Below, one piece after another: positions 23,911 to 34,245 of a DNA stretch of 64,000 bases; position 1 is the stretch's first letter; each line of letters opens with the position of its first letter. The stretch is from Proteles cristata cristata. Taxonomy: Eukaryota > Chordata > Mammalia > Carnivora > Hyaenidae. The stretch spans positions 310,001-374,000 of the forward strand of contig JAESUZ010000972.1 in NCBI GenBank assembly GCA_017311185.1, in the 5' to 3' direction. Position numbers and translations under genes: made by a program. The notes beneath the pieces were generated by a model. The model made no database searches. It was not told where the DNA came from and saw only the letters and a program-made list of their open reading frames with translations.

Positions 23911-23964
23911 CAAGGAAGGGCCTAATCTTCGCTTATAACTGAGCTGAGGAGTGGCCTCATCCTC
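23911..23964 (-). other. Best minus-strand exon candidate (54 nt)
   Basis: On the minus strand the donor cttccttg/gtaagtatt is strong. A modest acceptor (tttcaagggttag) precedes 54 nt that form 18 whole codons without a stop: EDEATPQLSYKRRLGPSL. The in-phase length, CpG-containing codons (aagcga) and charged composition make it more exon-like than other short frames here. It lies downstream of the CpG-island promoter in the right orientation. I do not recognise the peptide, so this remains a candidate. Confidence 0.3.
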
Positions 23965-23984
23965 CTAACCCTTGAAAGCAGCAT

Positions 23985-24133
23985 TAACACAGTAGTCACT
24001 AACCACAAGTGAGGCCATCTGCATTTAAACTAAAATTAAATAAAACCTAAAAGTCAGTTAATCTGTAAAACTAGACACATTTTAAGTGCTTGGTAGCCAT
24101 ATGAGGGCCACTCTATTGAACAGCACAGACACA
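23985..24133. repeat. Possible old DNA-transposon fragment
   Basis: 'cactaaccacaagtgaggcc', 'aaactaaaattaaataaaac', 'tggtagccatatgagggcc' and 'ctctattgaacagcacagac' resemble the AT-cored, short-inverted-ended hAT-type repeats of mammals. Family not assigned. Confidence 0.4.
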
Positions 24134-24134
24134 G

Positions 24135-24368
24135 GGGTGGCTGGGTGGCTCAGTCGGTTAAGCGTCCAACTTCAGCTCAGGTCATGATCTCACGGTTTGG
24201 TTCATGGGTTCGCGCCCCGGGCTGGGCTCTGTGCTGACAGCTAGCTCAGAACCTGGAGCCTATTTCAGATTCTGTATCTCCCTCTCTCTCTGACCCTCCC
24301 CTACTCACACTGTCTCTCTGTCTCTCTCTCTCTCTCTCAGAAATAAATAAAACATTTAAAAAATTTTT
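24135..24368 (+). mobile_element. CAN-SINE with 17-bp imperfect TSD
   Basis: The TSD is at 24118-24134 and 24369-24385 (gaa(c/t)agcacaga(c/t)acag). It has an extra 'ggttcatgggttcgcgcccc' variant at box B and a long TC tract. Confidence 0.94.
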
Positions 24369-24570
24369 GAATAGCACAGATACAGAACATTTCCATCATT
24401 ACAGAAAGTTCAATTAGACACAGCTGCGATATTTCTTATAGCACTAGAAATAAAACTGAATAATCTTCAAATATAAAAGAACATCTTAAAACTGATTAAA
24501 TCTCCTTTTAAAGTCATTTTATTTCTATGAAACTATAGCTCCTTAGTAGTATTCAAAACTGTTTGATGTT

Positions 24571-24796
24571 TGGGGGCACCTGGGTGGCTTAGTTGGTTAA
24601 GCGTCCGACTTTCGCTTGGGTCATGATCTCGCGGTCCGTGGGTTCGAGCCCCGCGTCGGGCTCTGTGCTGACTGCTAGCTCAGAGCCTGGAGCCTGCTTC
24701 AAAATCTGTGTCTCCCTCTCTCTCTGACCCTCCCCTGCTCATGCTGTCTCTCTCTCTCTCTCTCCTAGAAATAAAAAAATATAAAAAAAAAAAAAC
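24571..24796 (+). mobile_element. CAN-SINE, young subtype
   Basis: Shows 'gactttcgcttgggtcatga', 'tctcgcggtccgtgggttcg', 'gctgactgctagctcagagc' and a ctctcctagaaataaaaaaa tail, the same diagnostic set as the element at 22757. Box B is perfect. Confidence 0.94.
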
Positions 24797-26440
24797 CATT
24801 AAGCAAAGCATTTTCTTTTTATGAGCCAAAGTTAAATAGTTAAGCACCGTTGCTACTACTAAACTGGAATACAAGCCATGTCATACGGATATGAACATTC
24901 AGAGGATGAACATATCGCTCCTTCTTGGGGGCACCAATTTTAGCCAACAGTGCATTAAAAAACACTGTTTACATCTACATAAAATAGCAAAATGTGAAAT
25001 TCATGTGAATTTTTATAAATAAAACCCTATAGGAATCATGAAGTTTTCTACCTAGAGCAGGACTCTTTGGGCCACCTCTCCAGACTTCTGAGCATACCAT
25101 TCATTTCTGCCATCAGGAGTATTTCCGAGGAAAAATGTAAACATTGTTAAAATAAATGAATTCTATAGGAGTCCTTTCTTTACCAGAAACAATGATATAC
25201 GACAAAACTCTATAGAACAATTAACACCCTTAATATCTAAAGCAACAAACCTCCAGTTTCCTTTAAAATTAAAAGACAGAGGGCCTAAGCTATTTCAACT
25301 TAACCTGAACATTTTGCTTTAGGCATTCTAACATACATTCAGTATTTCTATAGCACTCCCAGTTCTTAAAATTACCTATCCAAAAACACTAAAGGAAACA
25401 AATGTCAAGCCTTAATTTAACAGTCATTTAGGCGAGGTCTGCACCTTAAGTTTTCCACCCCCCAATGCTAAGTGAACGAGGGAGTAAAAATGCTTCTCAT
25501 CTAGACAACTGAATGTAATTTCAATCGCGCTTATGCTAATAATTGGTCTGTGTCCCCAGGAGGACTTGTGTGGCTCCACTTACATAACCCATTATGCAAA
25601 TTGCTGAACTATTCTTTCTCTAGAAAGCATTTTGAATACTGATATTTGTACAAGGTTTACTTGCTATATTAAAAAAGCTTTTCTTACTCTAGCTTCAAAG
25701 ATCTTCCCTGCAGAAGAGGTGAAAAGGAAAGCCAATTTCTACTACTTCACTATGTCAAAGGCTAGTTATTTATCTTGTTGGCTAATCAACAGAGTAATGA
25801 CTTAGAGCAGCACCCCCAGACAGCTCCCATCGCTTACCAGCTTCCTCTCGAAACTCTAGCTGAGAAATACAGCCTTAAATAATTTGAAGCAACTTGTCGG
25901 AACTGAAAATAATCTGAACTGCTCCTTGAAAGTCTTCATGTAAAACTTCACATTAAATTCAGCGGTGGTGAGAATCACAGTACAGCCTCTATTGGGTAAT
26001 GGAAGGGTAGAATGTACCCGAAACCGAACGTGACCATGTATAATATACAGGATGAGTAACCTCCCCCAATTCCCTGGTTCTTTTTAAGTCAAGATTTTCA
26101 AATTTCACAGAACCATAATCTTAAAAACAAAACTGGGGGGCCAGCAAAGAGTTGCAACTTTTATTCTGCCAAGAACATTTAAAAAGAAAATAACTACCAA
26201 TTACCACCACCGTTATTTCAGAAAAGAATATGCTTACATCAGAAATGGTAAAAGATCATTTAGAAAAAAATATTGTCTTTTAAATCCAACAGATCTAGCT
26301 TTGTGGAAAGCTAACTCATTCTCATTTCAGACAAATGAGAACTCTCACGGACTGACACTTCTCCACAGTCCAGCAGTGGGGAACCACAGGTCTAAGCAGC
26401 TAACTCCCACTTGGAAAAAGAAAACAACGGTAGGACATGC
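24797..26440. other. Repeat-poor block in the presumed first intron
   Basis: About 1.6 kb free of recognisable repeats, in contrast to its surroundings. The 25,400-25,900 part has mixed, non-repetitive text and several splice-like signals. No gene can be named. See the candidate at 25838-25859 and the finding on 25,054-25,130. Confidence 0.5.
25838..25859 (-). other. Weak candidate micro-exon (22 nt)
   Basis: On the minus strand the acceptor gctgtatttctcag precedes 22 nt, followed by the donor aagctg/gtaagcgat. One frame reads LEFREEAG. The size is very short and not a multiple of three. Confidence 0.18.
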
Positions 26441-26444
26441 CCAA

Positions 26445-26582
26445 ACCAAATATTAACCTATTCAATAATGAGGAAATAGAGGCTTGGAGAGGTTTAGGGA
26501 CTCTCCCAATGTCGCAGACCAAGAATTTTGACACAGGTCTGTCCAATTCCAGAGTCAGAGTTACTAACCATTATGCTAAGTT
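26445..26582 (-). repeat. MIR SINE fragment
   Basis: The complement of the MIR core: 'gaggaaatagaggcttggag', 'aggtttagggactctcccaa' and 'tccagagtcagagttactaa'. Confidence 0.7.
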
Positions 26583-27258
26583 TCCACTAATATTCTTTCA
26601 GTGGTATAAAGATCCATCCTAATCCAGTCACCTCTGTGACCAATGACAACTGAGGAATTTCCAAGACAGCTGGCTCGAGGTGTACTTCCCTGGCCATCAG
26701 ACTGAAGCTAAATGGAACTCCTGACCTTTGCCTCAATAATACCAGGCTCACTGCAACTAAGCCAACCGGCCCAGACAAAGCACACACAAACCGCCCCCTG
26801 CCTCCAACACCACTGACGCAGGATTCTTAGGACATTCCCAAGTGCCTGACATGGTAAAAAACATATTCATCAAAAACAAAAGGAATACAAACCAACTTGA
26901 GAATAAACTATAAAGGAATACATTCATTCTCAAGAGGGAAATTAGCATTTCCAGGCTTAAAAATAATAAACTGGTCCTCAAAAAGTTACAACTCTAAGCC
27001 TCATTCTGCAAACTATTACAATCTTTTACACATTAATACACAACTTCCCCATATTTAAATATCTAAACAGAAAACTACAGGACAGTCTATAAATCTTTAG
27101 TATTTAAATAGTTCCCAAATACAAATACACAGTTTTTATATATGCATCATGACATGATGGATAAAAGTATCTCATTCCATCCCTCTAGGATAACCAGAAC
27201 ATTAAAGACAAAACTGCTTGTGTTAATCAAAAGTACTTATAAGAAAGAGAGTTGGAAG
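26583..27258. other. Unique sequence
   Basis: No gene or repeat family recognised. The minus-strand frames 26587-26787 and 26757-26981 have no known domain. Confidence 0.45.
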
Positions 27259-27273
27259 AAAAATACATAATTA

Positions 27274-27490
27274 GGGGCACCTGAGTGGCTCAATCAGTTG
27301 AGCCTCTAACTTCAGCTCAGGTCACGATCTCACTCACGTTCATGGGTTCGAGCCCCGTGTCGGGTTCTGTGCTGACAGCTCAGAGCCTGGAGCCTGCTTT
27401 GGGGATTCTGTATCTCCTTCCTCTCTCTGCCCTTCTCCTGCTCACACTCTGTCTCTGCCTCTCAAAAAATAAAATGTTAAAAACTTTTTC
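27274..27490 (+). mobile_element. CAN-SINE, first of a same-site pair
   Basis: Starts ggggcacctgagtggctcaa after aaatacataatta (27261-27273). Its A-rich tail is followed by aaaaagtatataatta (27491-27506), the matching duplication. It carries a 'ctcactcacgttcatgggtt' duplication before box B. Confidence 0.93.
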
Positions 27491-27506
27491 AAAAAGTATA
27501 TAATTA

Positions 27507-27711
27507 GGGGCACCTGGGTGGCTTAGTCGGTTGAGCATCTGACTTTCGCTTAGGTCATGATCTCGCGGTTGGTGGGTTCGAGCCCCGCATCAGGCTCTGT
27601 GCTTACAGCCAGCTCAGAGCCTGGAGCCTGTTTCAGAGTCTGTGTCTCCCTCTCTCTCTGACCCTCCCCTGCTCACGCTGTCTCTCTCTCTCTCCTAGAT
27701 ATAAATTTAAA
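27507..27711 (+). mobile_element. CAN-SINE, young subtype, second of the pair
   Basis: Inserted immediately after the TSD of the preceding SINE and again followed by aagtatgtaatta (to 27725). The diagnostic 'gactttcgcttaggtcatga' and 'tctctctcctagatataaat' put it in the young group. Confidence 0.93.
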
Positions 27712-27725
27712 AAAAGTATGTAATT

Positions 27726-28195
27726 AAATACCATTTTCTATGAAAGGCACTATTAGCAGCCAGTAGGAATAGAAGGCACAAAAATCCTTTTGAATATTCA
27801 GAGACTCTTAATATTGAAACCAAAATTAAAAGTCATACATATAAATAAACAGAATACTTATCAGAGATTTGCTTCCAAATCCTCACATATCACTTGCCAA
27901 CAAATGCCCAAAAGAAAAGTCCAAACAGCTCTTAAGTAATCAAAGCCTAACACTGGAATAATTCACCCTCTATGAAACAGGGTAAGGACAGCATAATATT
28001 CTTGCTAGCAATGGCAAGAAAATTTTATTCCCCGACTGGATTTTCAATGATCAGATTCTTTGTACTCCTTCTGAATCGGCAATGAGAGGGAGCAGAATAC
28101 AATACAGACTATCTTTTCCTTCTGTTTTAAACAGATGCCATCTAAAATAAAGGTTCATTTCTTTCTTTCCTCATAAACTCTCCCTCGGCTCTTTC
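27726..28195. other. Unique AT-rich sequence
   Basis: No gene or repeat recognised. Confidence 0.45.
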
Positions 28196-28199
28196 ATCT

Positions 28200-28870
28200 C
28201 CTTATACAGATTCAACAAGTACATTTATTTGTGCTGTTCTCTACACCCATGTTTAATATATGCCTAGCACTGACCTCTCTCATGAACTACAAACCCACAT
28301 TTCCAAAAGCCTTTGGGAATTTCCAGTGTTTTGCAAGTACATAAAAAACTCAACATATTCAAAACTGATCTCACGATGCACCTCCTTGCCTCTATTTCTA
28401 ATAATAGTACCATCACCATCACCCATACTTAAAATGAGTATAATTTTCAACTTCCAGTTCCTCCAAACCTTCCCCCAACAATTTCTCCCCCACCCACCCC
28501 ATCTCAATGCCACTGCCTTTGCCCAGTATGTATACTGTACGGAGAGTGAGCTTTCTACAACCAATCATTTTACGTACGACGCTATCAGACCTAGCAGTTT
28601 CTCATTAACTCCTAACAACAGCATTTAAATATGTTCCGCAATTCAGCCCCAATTAAAATCTCAAACCTCATCTCTTATTTACAAAAATCAACCCTATATT
28701 CTAGGTAATCTGTCCACTAACTTTTCTCTGTGTACACAATGGACTTTCCCACCTCCACACTTGTGCTTACATCACTCCCTTTATTTTAAAAGCCTTCTTC
28801 ATCCACCTACTCCTAACCCCTAAATTTCTGTCCCAGCAAAGTCTTACCCTCTGCAACAGTGAAAACAGGT
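28200..28870 (+). repeat. Diverged L2 LINE
   Basis: 'gacctctctcatgaactaca', 'aactcaacatattcaaaact', 'gatctcacgatgcacctcc' and 'cttcccccaacaatttctc' follow the L2 ORF2 3' order. The right part (acacttgtgcttacatcact to 'cagcaaagtcttaccctctg') is close to the L2 3' region. The frame at 28260-28628 is interrupted and not functional. Confidence 0.5.
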
Positions 28871-28885
28871 TACCAGTTTACTGGG

Positions 28886-29085
28886 AGGTGGCATGATACA
28901 GTGGAAATGCAGCGGCTTTGGCACCAGGCAGACCTGGATTCAAACGGAGGCTCAGCCACTAAATATATTTGAGCATTGCTGTGTTGTTAAGAAAGATGCT
29001 TATATGCTGTTGTGAAGCTTAGAAAATGTATGTAAATCTGTAAATCAACTAGCATACAGCATAAGGCTAAGTATTCAACAGCTTC
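28886..29085 (+). repeat. MIR SINE
   Basis: A good MIR start: 'ggcatgatacagtggaaatg', 'ggctttggcaccaggcagac', 'ctggattcaaacggaggctc' and 'agccactaaata'; the 3' half is diverged. Confidence 0.8.
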
Positions 29086-30879
29086 AGAGCTACCTTCATA
29101 AGCAGTATTTACTTCCACACTTCCCACTTTTTAGCTGATCACTCCAATTAAAAATGAACCCATTTTCCTTTCATAGAATTCCAAACTTAGGGCCAAACCA
29201 CTCACACAGTAAGTACTTACATATTTTTATGCAGATAAGCTTACATTCCCTTCAAATTCCAAAAGACCAAAAATTTAATCTTTGTATCCTATAAGGCCTA
29301 ACAGTACTTTTCATGAAACACGCAACACCCACCTCCAAATAGAAGAAAAATTTAATATGCCTAACAATTCATCTCTTCATGATTTCTGACACACGTTAGG
29401 AAATTATTGCCAAAACATGAATTTTAATGGTTTGGGCTATATCTTTATTTGTTCCTACGTGGTTGCCTAACATAGCTTGATGCCTAACAGCAAAAGTTCA
29501 GTATCCACTGAATTGACTTGAATAATACAATAAAATGTAAAATGTAAATGTTTAATATCTACTGAATGAACTTGAACATAATAAAATTTACAGTGCCTAA
29601 GGGCACCTGAAATTCCCCAATTACCTTTTTCTGCTCTTAACAATTCTTTAAATACTTCCCTTCTAAACACATTAGCTACCATAATTTCAGTGTGGATCCA
29701 TAATCATGTCTAGCTTGACTCCTTTTGCAGATTTTCTCCATTCCAATATTCCAACCATAAGCTCCAAACAATTAGGTACTTCAAGCGACTAAGAATCTAG
29801 AGTTCCTATCTAAATCTAAAACTTGGGCAACTAATCTTCCTTATACAATTTTTTCCAGAAACTTCAAAAAATCACTCACCCTTTGACCACAATCAATAAA
29901 GAAATAAAAGAAACCATTTTTAAAAAATCAGCCACGCTTTGCCTGAAAATCAACAACACTAAAATAAACGTTCTTGCACACAGGAGAGCTCACTGAACTT
30001 ATCACTTCAGTCTACTTTCCCTAATTCGTGATATTACCTTCCCTTCCAGTAGTGGGAGGAGAATGAGGTAAGTACCCAAAAGACCACAGTATAAGTCTTA
30101 ATATAAGCACAAGATGAGAAGTGCAGGAAAGGGTCACAGGTTTTCACAAAGATGGTTTTGTGTATACTTGCGTTGCAAAACCAATGGTCATCTGCAGAGA
30201 GCCATAACCGGCAGTAACCACATTCTCTTGTGATAATTTAAAAATCACTATTAAATGTGGGAAACCCTTATCTCCTACAAACCTTTCAGCAATTTATTCT
30301 CTAAAACCTGTTCACTAAAAAAAAAGAAGAAGAAAAAAACTACCTGCATCACTTTCTCCTCTAGGAAATTCTCAATTTGTCGGAGGTAAACACTTCAAAT
30401 AGGTTAAAAACACACACACACTGGAAACCCCTCTGCCCACCTGTGTGCACCCTCTGCAATGCAGCACATTTGTAACAGTATAGGGAACCTCGACGGAGTT
30501 ACTGAGAAAACAATTTTCTTTAATGGTTAAGGAAAATGACAGTTCCAAATATGAAGGCATACAAACTTCGGGGAAGAGGGGATACAAGAATTCTCCAACC
30601 CTTTGCAATTAATTCGTGCAACAACCGCAGACTAAACTCATCGTTCAACTGTGACTTCAGATGGCCCCAAGAATTAGGAGTGCCTACTAGAGAACAGCAT
30701 CCTTAAGTCTGCAAGGAAAAAAAGGGAACTTATCTTAACTACTGACTTTGCTCAAGCAAGTTGTTTTTCTAAGTGACTTCAACAACAGCGGGAGCAAGCT
30801 TTTCAGTGAGTAAAGATCATGGGAGACACGCTGGTGTCACACTGACCTACGTATCCAGAACCGGTCCCGAGAGCAGTCC
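29086..30879. other. Unique sequence next to the CpG island
   Basis: 1.8 kb without recognised repeats. An imperfect duplication of about 50 bp lies at 29,500-29,595 (the two 'atc(c/t)actgaat..acttgaa' blocks). A (CA)n of five units lies at about 30411-30420. One plus-strand micro-exon candidate is at 30050-30067. Confidence 0.5.
30050..30067 (+). other. Weak plus-strand micro-exon candidate (18 nt)
   Basis: Acceptor attaccttcccttccag, 18 nt, then donor gaatgag/gtaagtacc. Both signals are near consensus. The strand is opposite to the presumed gene, so it would need an antisense transcript. Confidence 0.15.
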
Positions 30880-31720
30880 AAATCGATCCCGGGCAACCCC
30901 TAGGCGGGTCTGGACGAAAAGCTTTGCAAAAGATCATCCGCATCTACAGAGGCATCGCCCGGCCCCGGGACCGAGGAGACGACACCCCTGGGACCCAGGC
31001 TGATTACTGACCCGAGGACAGAGCCAGAGGATGCAAATGTCGGGAACTGGAACCAAGACTGAACCTGGTGTCCAGGTTCCCAGCTCCACGTCGACCCAGA
31101 AAACCAAATCTGAAATGCAGCGCGAAGATTTGGGGGAGCCAAAATGAGGAGGTCGGATGGACAGAGGCCCAGCCCAGCCCCACTCTGAAGTCCCAACGGC
31201 TGCAACAGCTCCAGGAACCCCCTCCTCGGCTCCGCCCCGCCTACCCCGAGGCCCCGCCGCCCGCTCCTCGCCGCCCCGCGGACTGGGCGAAACGTCGGCG
31301 GTCTACAAGCCCCTTCCCTGAACCCCGACAGCCGAGCCCGCAGCGTAGAGCGGGCAGTGGGGGCCCGAGAGCACAAGCCCTGACGCGGCCCGCAGTGATC
31401 CGGGTGTGCTCCCCCGGCCACTCACCGTCGGCCTGGACGTTAGGAGGGAGCAGGAGCGGGTCGGCGGCCGCGGACCCCCGAGCTCCGACCCAGGCAGTGG
31501 CCCTTACGCGGAGCCGATCGAGCCACAGCAGCTGTGCCTAACAGGCCTCTCTCCGGCCCGAACCTTGGAAAAGCACTTCCGGGGGAGCGGGGGAGGGAAG
31601 GGTTTTGGCACCGGAACTGCTAGCGGGCAGGAGCTGCCAGGGCCTCCCGGGCGGGGCGGGGCGGGGCGGGACGGGGCGTGGCCTCTCCCGCCTCGCGCCG
31701 TAAAGCCGCCCCCAGACTCG
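30880..31720. promoter_or_regulatory. CpG island with GC-box/ETS promoter, directed leftwards
   Basis: GC content and CpG frequency rise sharply here against an AT-rich background, densest at about 31,230-31,700. Four tandem GC boxes of the ggggcgggg type lie at 31,648-31,680. An ETS core (cacttccggg; cccggaagtg on the minus strand) is at 31,574-31,583 and a second CCGGAA at 31,611. There is no TATA box. Element order (GC boxes, then ETS, then the GC-rich exon and a donor) reads naturally on the minus strand. CpG islands often start divergent transcripts, but no plus-strand donor was found to support one. Confidence 0.8.
31426..31560 (-). other. Presumed untranslated first exon of an unnamed gene
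   Basis: On the minus strand a GC-rich segment downstream of the ETS site ends in gccgacg/gtgagtgg, a near-consensus donor with the intron beginning at 31425. The segment contains no ATG, so it would be 5' UTR. The right boundary (transcription start) is a guess placed just left of the ETS site. The rest of the gene would lie to the left, in or beyond this window. The gene is not identified. Confidence 0.5.
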
Positions 31721-31799
31721 TCACTAACCCTTTCTGCCCCGAGGCCTTTTGGATCTCCAGGCTCTGGTTCCGTCCCTTACTGCTCTTCCAGTTATTCCA

Positions 31800-32080
31800 C
31801 TCCAGCCACCTAATTTTCCAGACCATGAAACCGAGGATCGGGGAATTTGAGTGCGAGGGTCTAGCGTACACAACCAGCCTCCCGACTCTACAGTATTTTC
31901 TCCACTCCAGTCCGCCTCCTTTAAAAATAATGATAGGTAACATTTTTTGTACGCTTACTTCGCGACAAGCACTGTATTACGCGCTCCGGATGCTTTATTC
32001 AGTTAATCATCCCCAAGCCCCTTACTATTATTATCTACTTCTTGCAGGGGAGAGAGCCGGTCAAACCCAAGACCACAAAC
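31800..32080 (-). repeat. MIR SINE
   Basis: The complement of MIR: 'ccagaccatgaaaccgagga', 'gacaagcactgtattacgcg', 'ctttattcagttaatcatcc' and 'ttactattattatctacttc'. Diverged, in the presumed upstream intergenic side of the promoter. Confidence 0.6.
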
Positions 32081-32194
32081 AGTGGCTCTTGATTTTAACT
32101 TGTGTATATAAATCTCATCTACCCCTAAAACAAGATTTTTACGTTAAGGACAGGAGGCAAATCATATTCCTTTATTTCAGCATTACTTGGTATT

Positions 32195-32660
32195 TGAACA
32201 GAACCCAAGAGCTGGGAGACTCGAATCTTCTTGCCTGGATCCTGTTATTTTACTTTTTTTTTTTTTTGAATTTTTTTTTTATGTTTTATTTATTTCTAGG
32301 AGAGAGAGAGACAGCATGAGCAGGGGAGGGTCAGAGAGAGAGGGAGTCACAGACTGAAACAGGCTCCAGGCTCTGAGCTGGCAGTCAGCACAGAGCCCGA
32401 CGCGGGGCCCGAACCCACGAACTGCGAGATCATGACCTAAGCGAAAGTCGGACGCTTAACCGACTAAGCCAGCCAGGCACCCCTATTTTACGTTTTTAAG
32501 CAAGTTGCTTGACCTCTCCAAACCTCAGTTTCTTCATTTGCCGTGTGTGGGCACATATATGTGTAATCACCTCCAGATTGTTGTAGGAATTCAAAATGAA
32601 AATGCATAATAAACACTTCAGTGTACCTAGTAACAAGTAAGACTGGGTAAACATTAACAG
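32195..32660 (+). repeat. MIR SINE split by a felid SINE
   Basis: Left part 'gagctgggagactcgaatct'; right part after the SINE: 'gcaagttgcttgacctctcc', 'aaacctcagtttcttcattt' and 'gttgtaggaattcaaaatga'. The host repeat predates the CAN-SINE insertion. Confidence 0.65.
32254..32483 (-). mobile_element. CAN-SINE, young subtype, inside a MIR
   Basis: Carries the diagnostic 'gacctaagcgaaagtcggac' and 'cgactaagccagccaggc'. TSD tattttac is at 32246-32253 and 32484-32491. Nearly identical to the elements at 22757 and 60083. Confidence 0.94.
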
Positions 32661-33430
32661 TTTTCGTACCTCATTATCAATAGGAACAATTTCTGGGTGG
32701 ATCAGGATCACCCTAGCAAGGGGGGTAATTTGGAAAACTGTCAGCAGTAAGCGATAGAAAAGGTTAGTTAAGGAAATAGAGGATTTTGCAGTCGTAAAAA
32801 TTAAGGTAGGTAAGCCAAAGAATGTCCTGGGGCCAGCCTGGATATTTGTGACACTGTGAGCTGAGACAGTATGAAGACCTACAGAGCCAGATGCCAAGCA
32901 AGGAAAGAAGGGATAGAAAAAAAAAAATTCCTGAGTCACATAATCAGGAAGGCATCGAATATCTGAGGCAGATTCTGTATCTGAAGCCAGACATGAGAGG
33001 GAGGGTGAGGGAACCTCGTAGCGTGCATACTATCTGCAAAACAAATTTACAAGCATCTCTTAAAACTGTGGGGGAGAAGGATTTCTTAAATTTTCTACTA
33101 AGGAAGGCAGGGAAATGGACATGGTTCAGAACCCGTAATTACGAATTTAAGTTGTAAACAATGTCTTTGCCATTGGCTTTATTTACAGGGCTATCTTGTT
33201 TATTTTATTTTTGTGATTGCAGAAGTGTTTGTAAATACTTCCCTAATACCCAAAGTTAAGCAACCTTTCGTGCCTCTCAGTGTGAAGAAGTGAAAAACAG
33301 AGCCCAGGTTGGCAGGACTCGCTAACTTCTCTTTCCACCGAAGAGCTTAGAGGGACAGTGAGAGGAAACCTGAATCGCAGACTTTGTCAGGCTCCCGCAG
33401 GACGCAGATGTGCCAGAGGTCTGTCGCCCA
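32661..33430. other. Unique sequence
   Basis: No gene seen. The frames at 32496-32939(-) and 32891-33157(+) have no recognised domain. Confidence 0.45.
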
Positions 33431-33499
33431 ACCTAGTTTATCTAACTGTAAGTGGTGCAGTCAGGATTTGAATGTGGGTCTGTCTTCACTACTTTGCCA

Positions 33500-33790
33500 G
33501 TGTTTCTCACACTGGTAAATGCACCAGAATTACCCAGAGGTCTTGTTAAAGCACAGATTGCTGGGCCCCACCCCCAGAATTTCATTTAACCACAAACAGC
33601 TAGTCCTTCTCGGAGGTGTAGCCCCTGGATGAGCAACATCAACATCGTCTGTAAACTTGCTACAAATGCAAATTATTGGGCCTCCCTCCAGACCTTGTGA
33701 ATCAGAAACTCTGGGGTGGGTCCCAGCAATCTGTGTTTTAACAGGCCTTCCAGGTAATTCTGAAACATGCTCAAGTTTTAGAAACTACTC
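33500..33790 (+). repeat. Two adjacent MER5-type (hAT-Charlie) fragments
   Basis: First (33500-33595): 'gaattacccagaggtcttgt', 'cacagattgctgggccccac'. Second (33596-33790): 'ggatgagcaacatcaacatc', 'acaaatgcaaattattgggc', 'gaatcagaaactctggggtg' and 'agcaatctgtgttttaacag'. Both are on the same strand, so MER5 text occurs twice in tandem. A MIR remnant (complement) lies just before at about 33,440-33,500. Confidence 0.75.
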
Positions 33791-34029
33791 TATCTTGTCT
33801 TCCACATACTCTTTTTTTCCCTAATTATCCACAACAGGAGTAACTAGGGAAGCAAAAGTTCTCCCATTGAATTCAATGATGTGTTGAAACATTTTTATTT
33901 ATGTTTGCTCTCAGTGGGAGATGAGGCTAGAAAAAAATTAGTATTCATGGAGGATTCTTGTTTGATTACTTTAAGACTGTTCTGAAATTTAACCAGATAA
34001 TACTGGGTTAAGGGTGGAACTAATCTTAT

Positions 34030-34245
34030 TTGGGAACTACTCTGTGGCAGGGCTTTACACACATTTTCTAAATTAATCTTCACTACACTAGCATGAGGTT
34101 TTATGGCCTTAATTTTACAGAAGAGAAAAACTGAGACCTAGGTGAAATAATTGACTTAAGGCCACTTTCTTATTAAGGGGCAGAAATCTGGATTGTTCCA
34201 ACAGAGATTTCTCTAATTCCAAAACTCATGCTCTCTCCACTTCGT
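34030..34245 (-). repeat. MIR SINE
   Basis: Complement core 'cttaattttacagaagagaa', 'aactgagacctaggtgaaat' and 'aactcatgctctctccact'. Confidence 0.75.

Noticed and set aside
31068..31813. Several Pro/Arg/Gly-rich frames of 135-173 codons across the CpG island
   Set aside because: GC-rich sequence has few stop codons in all frames; the frames overlap on both strands and run through the promoter elements and the splice donor.
31678..32319. 213-codon plus-strand frame
   Set aside because: It runs from the promoter through MIR sequence into a SINE tail, so it is a composite of unrelated pieces.
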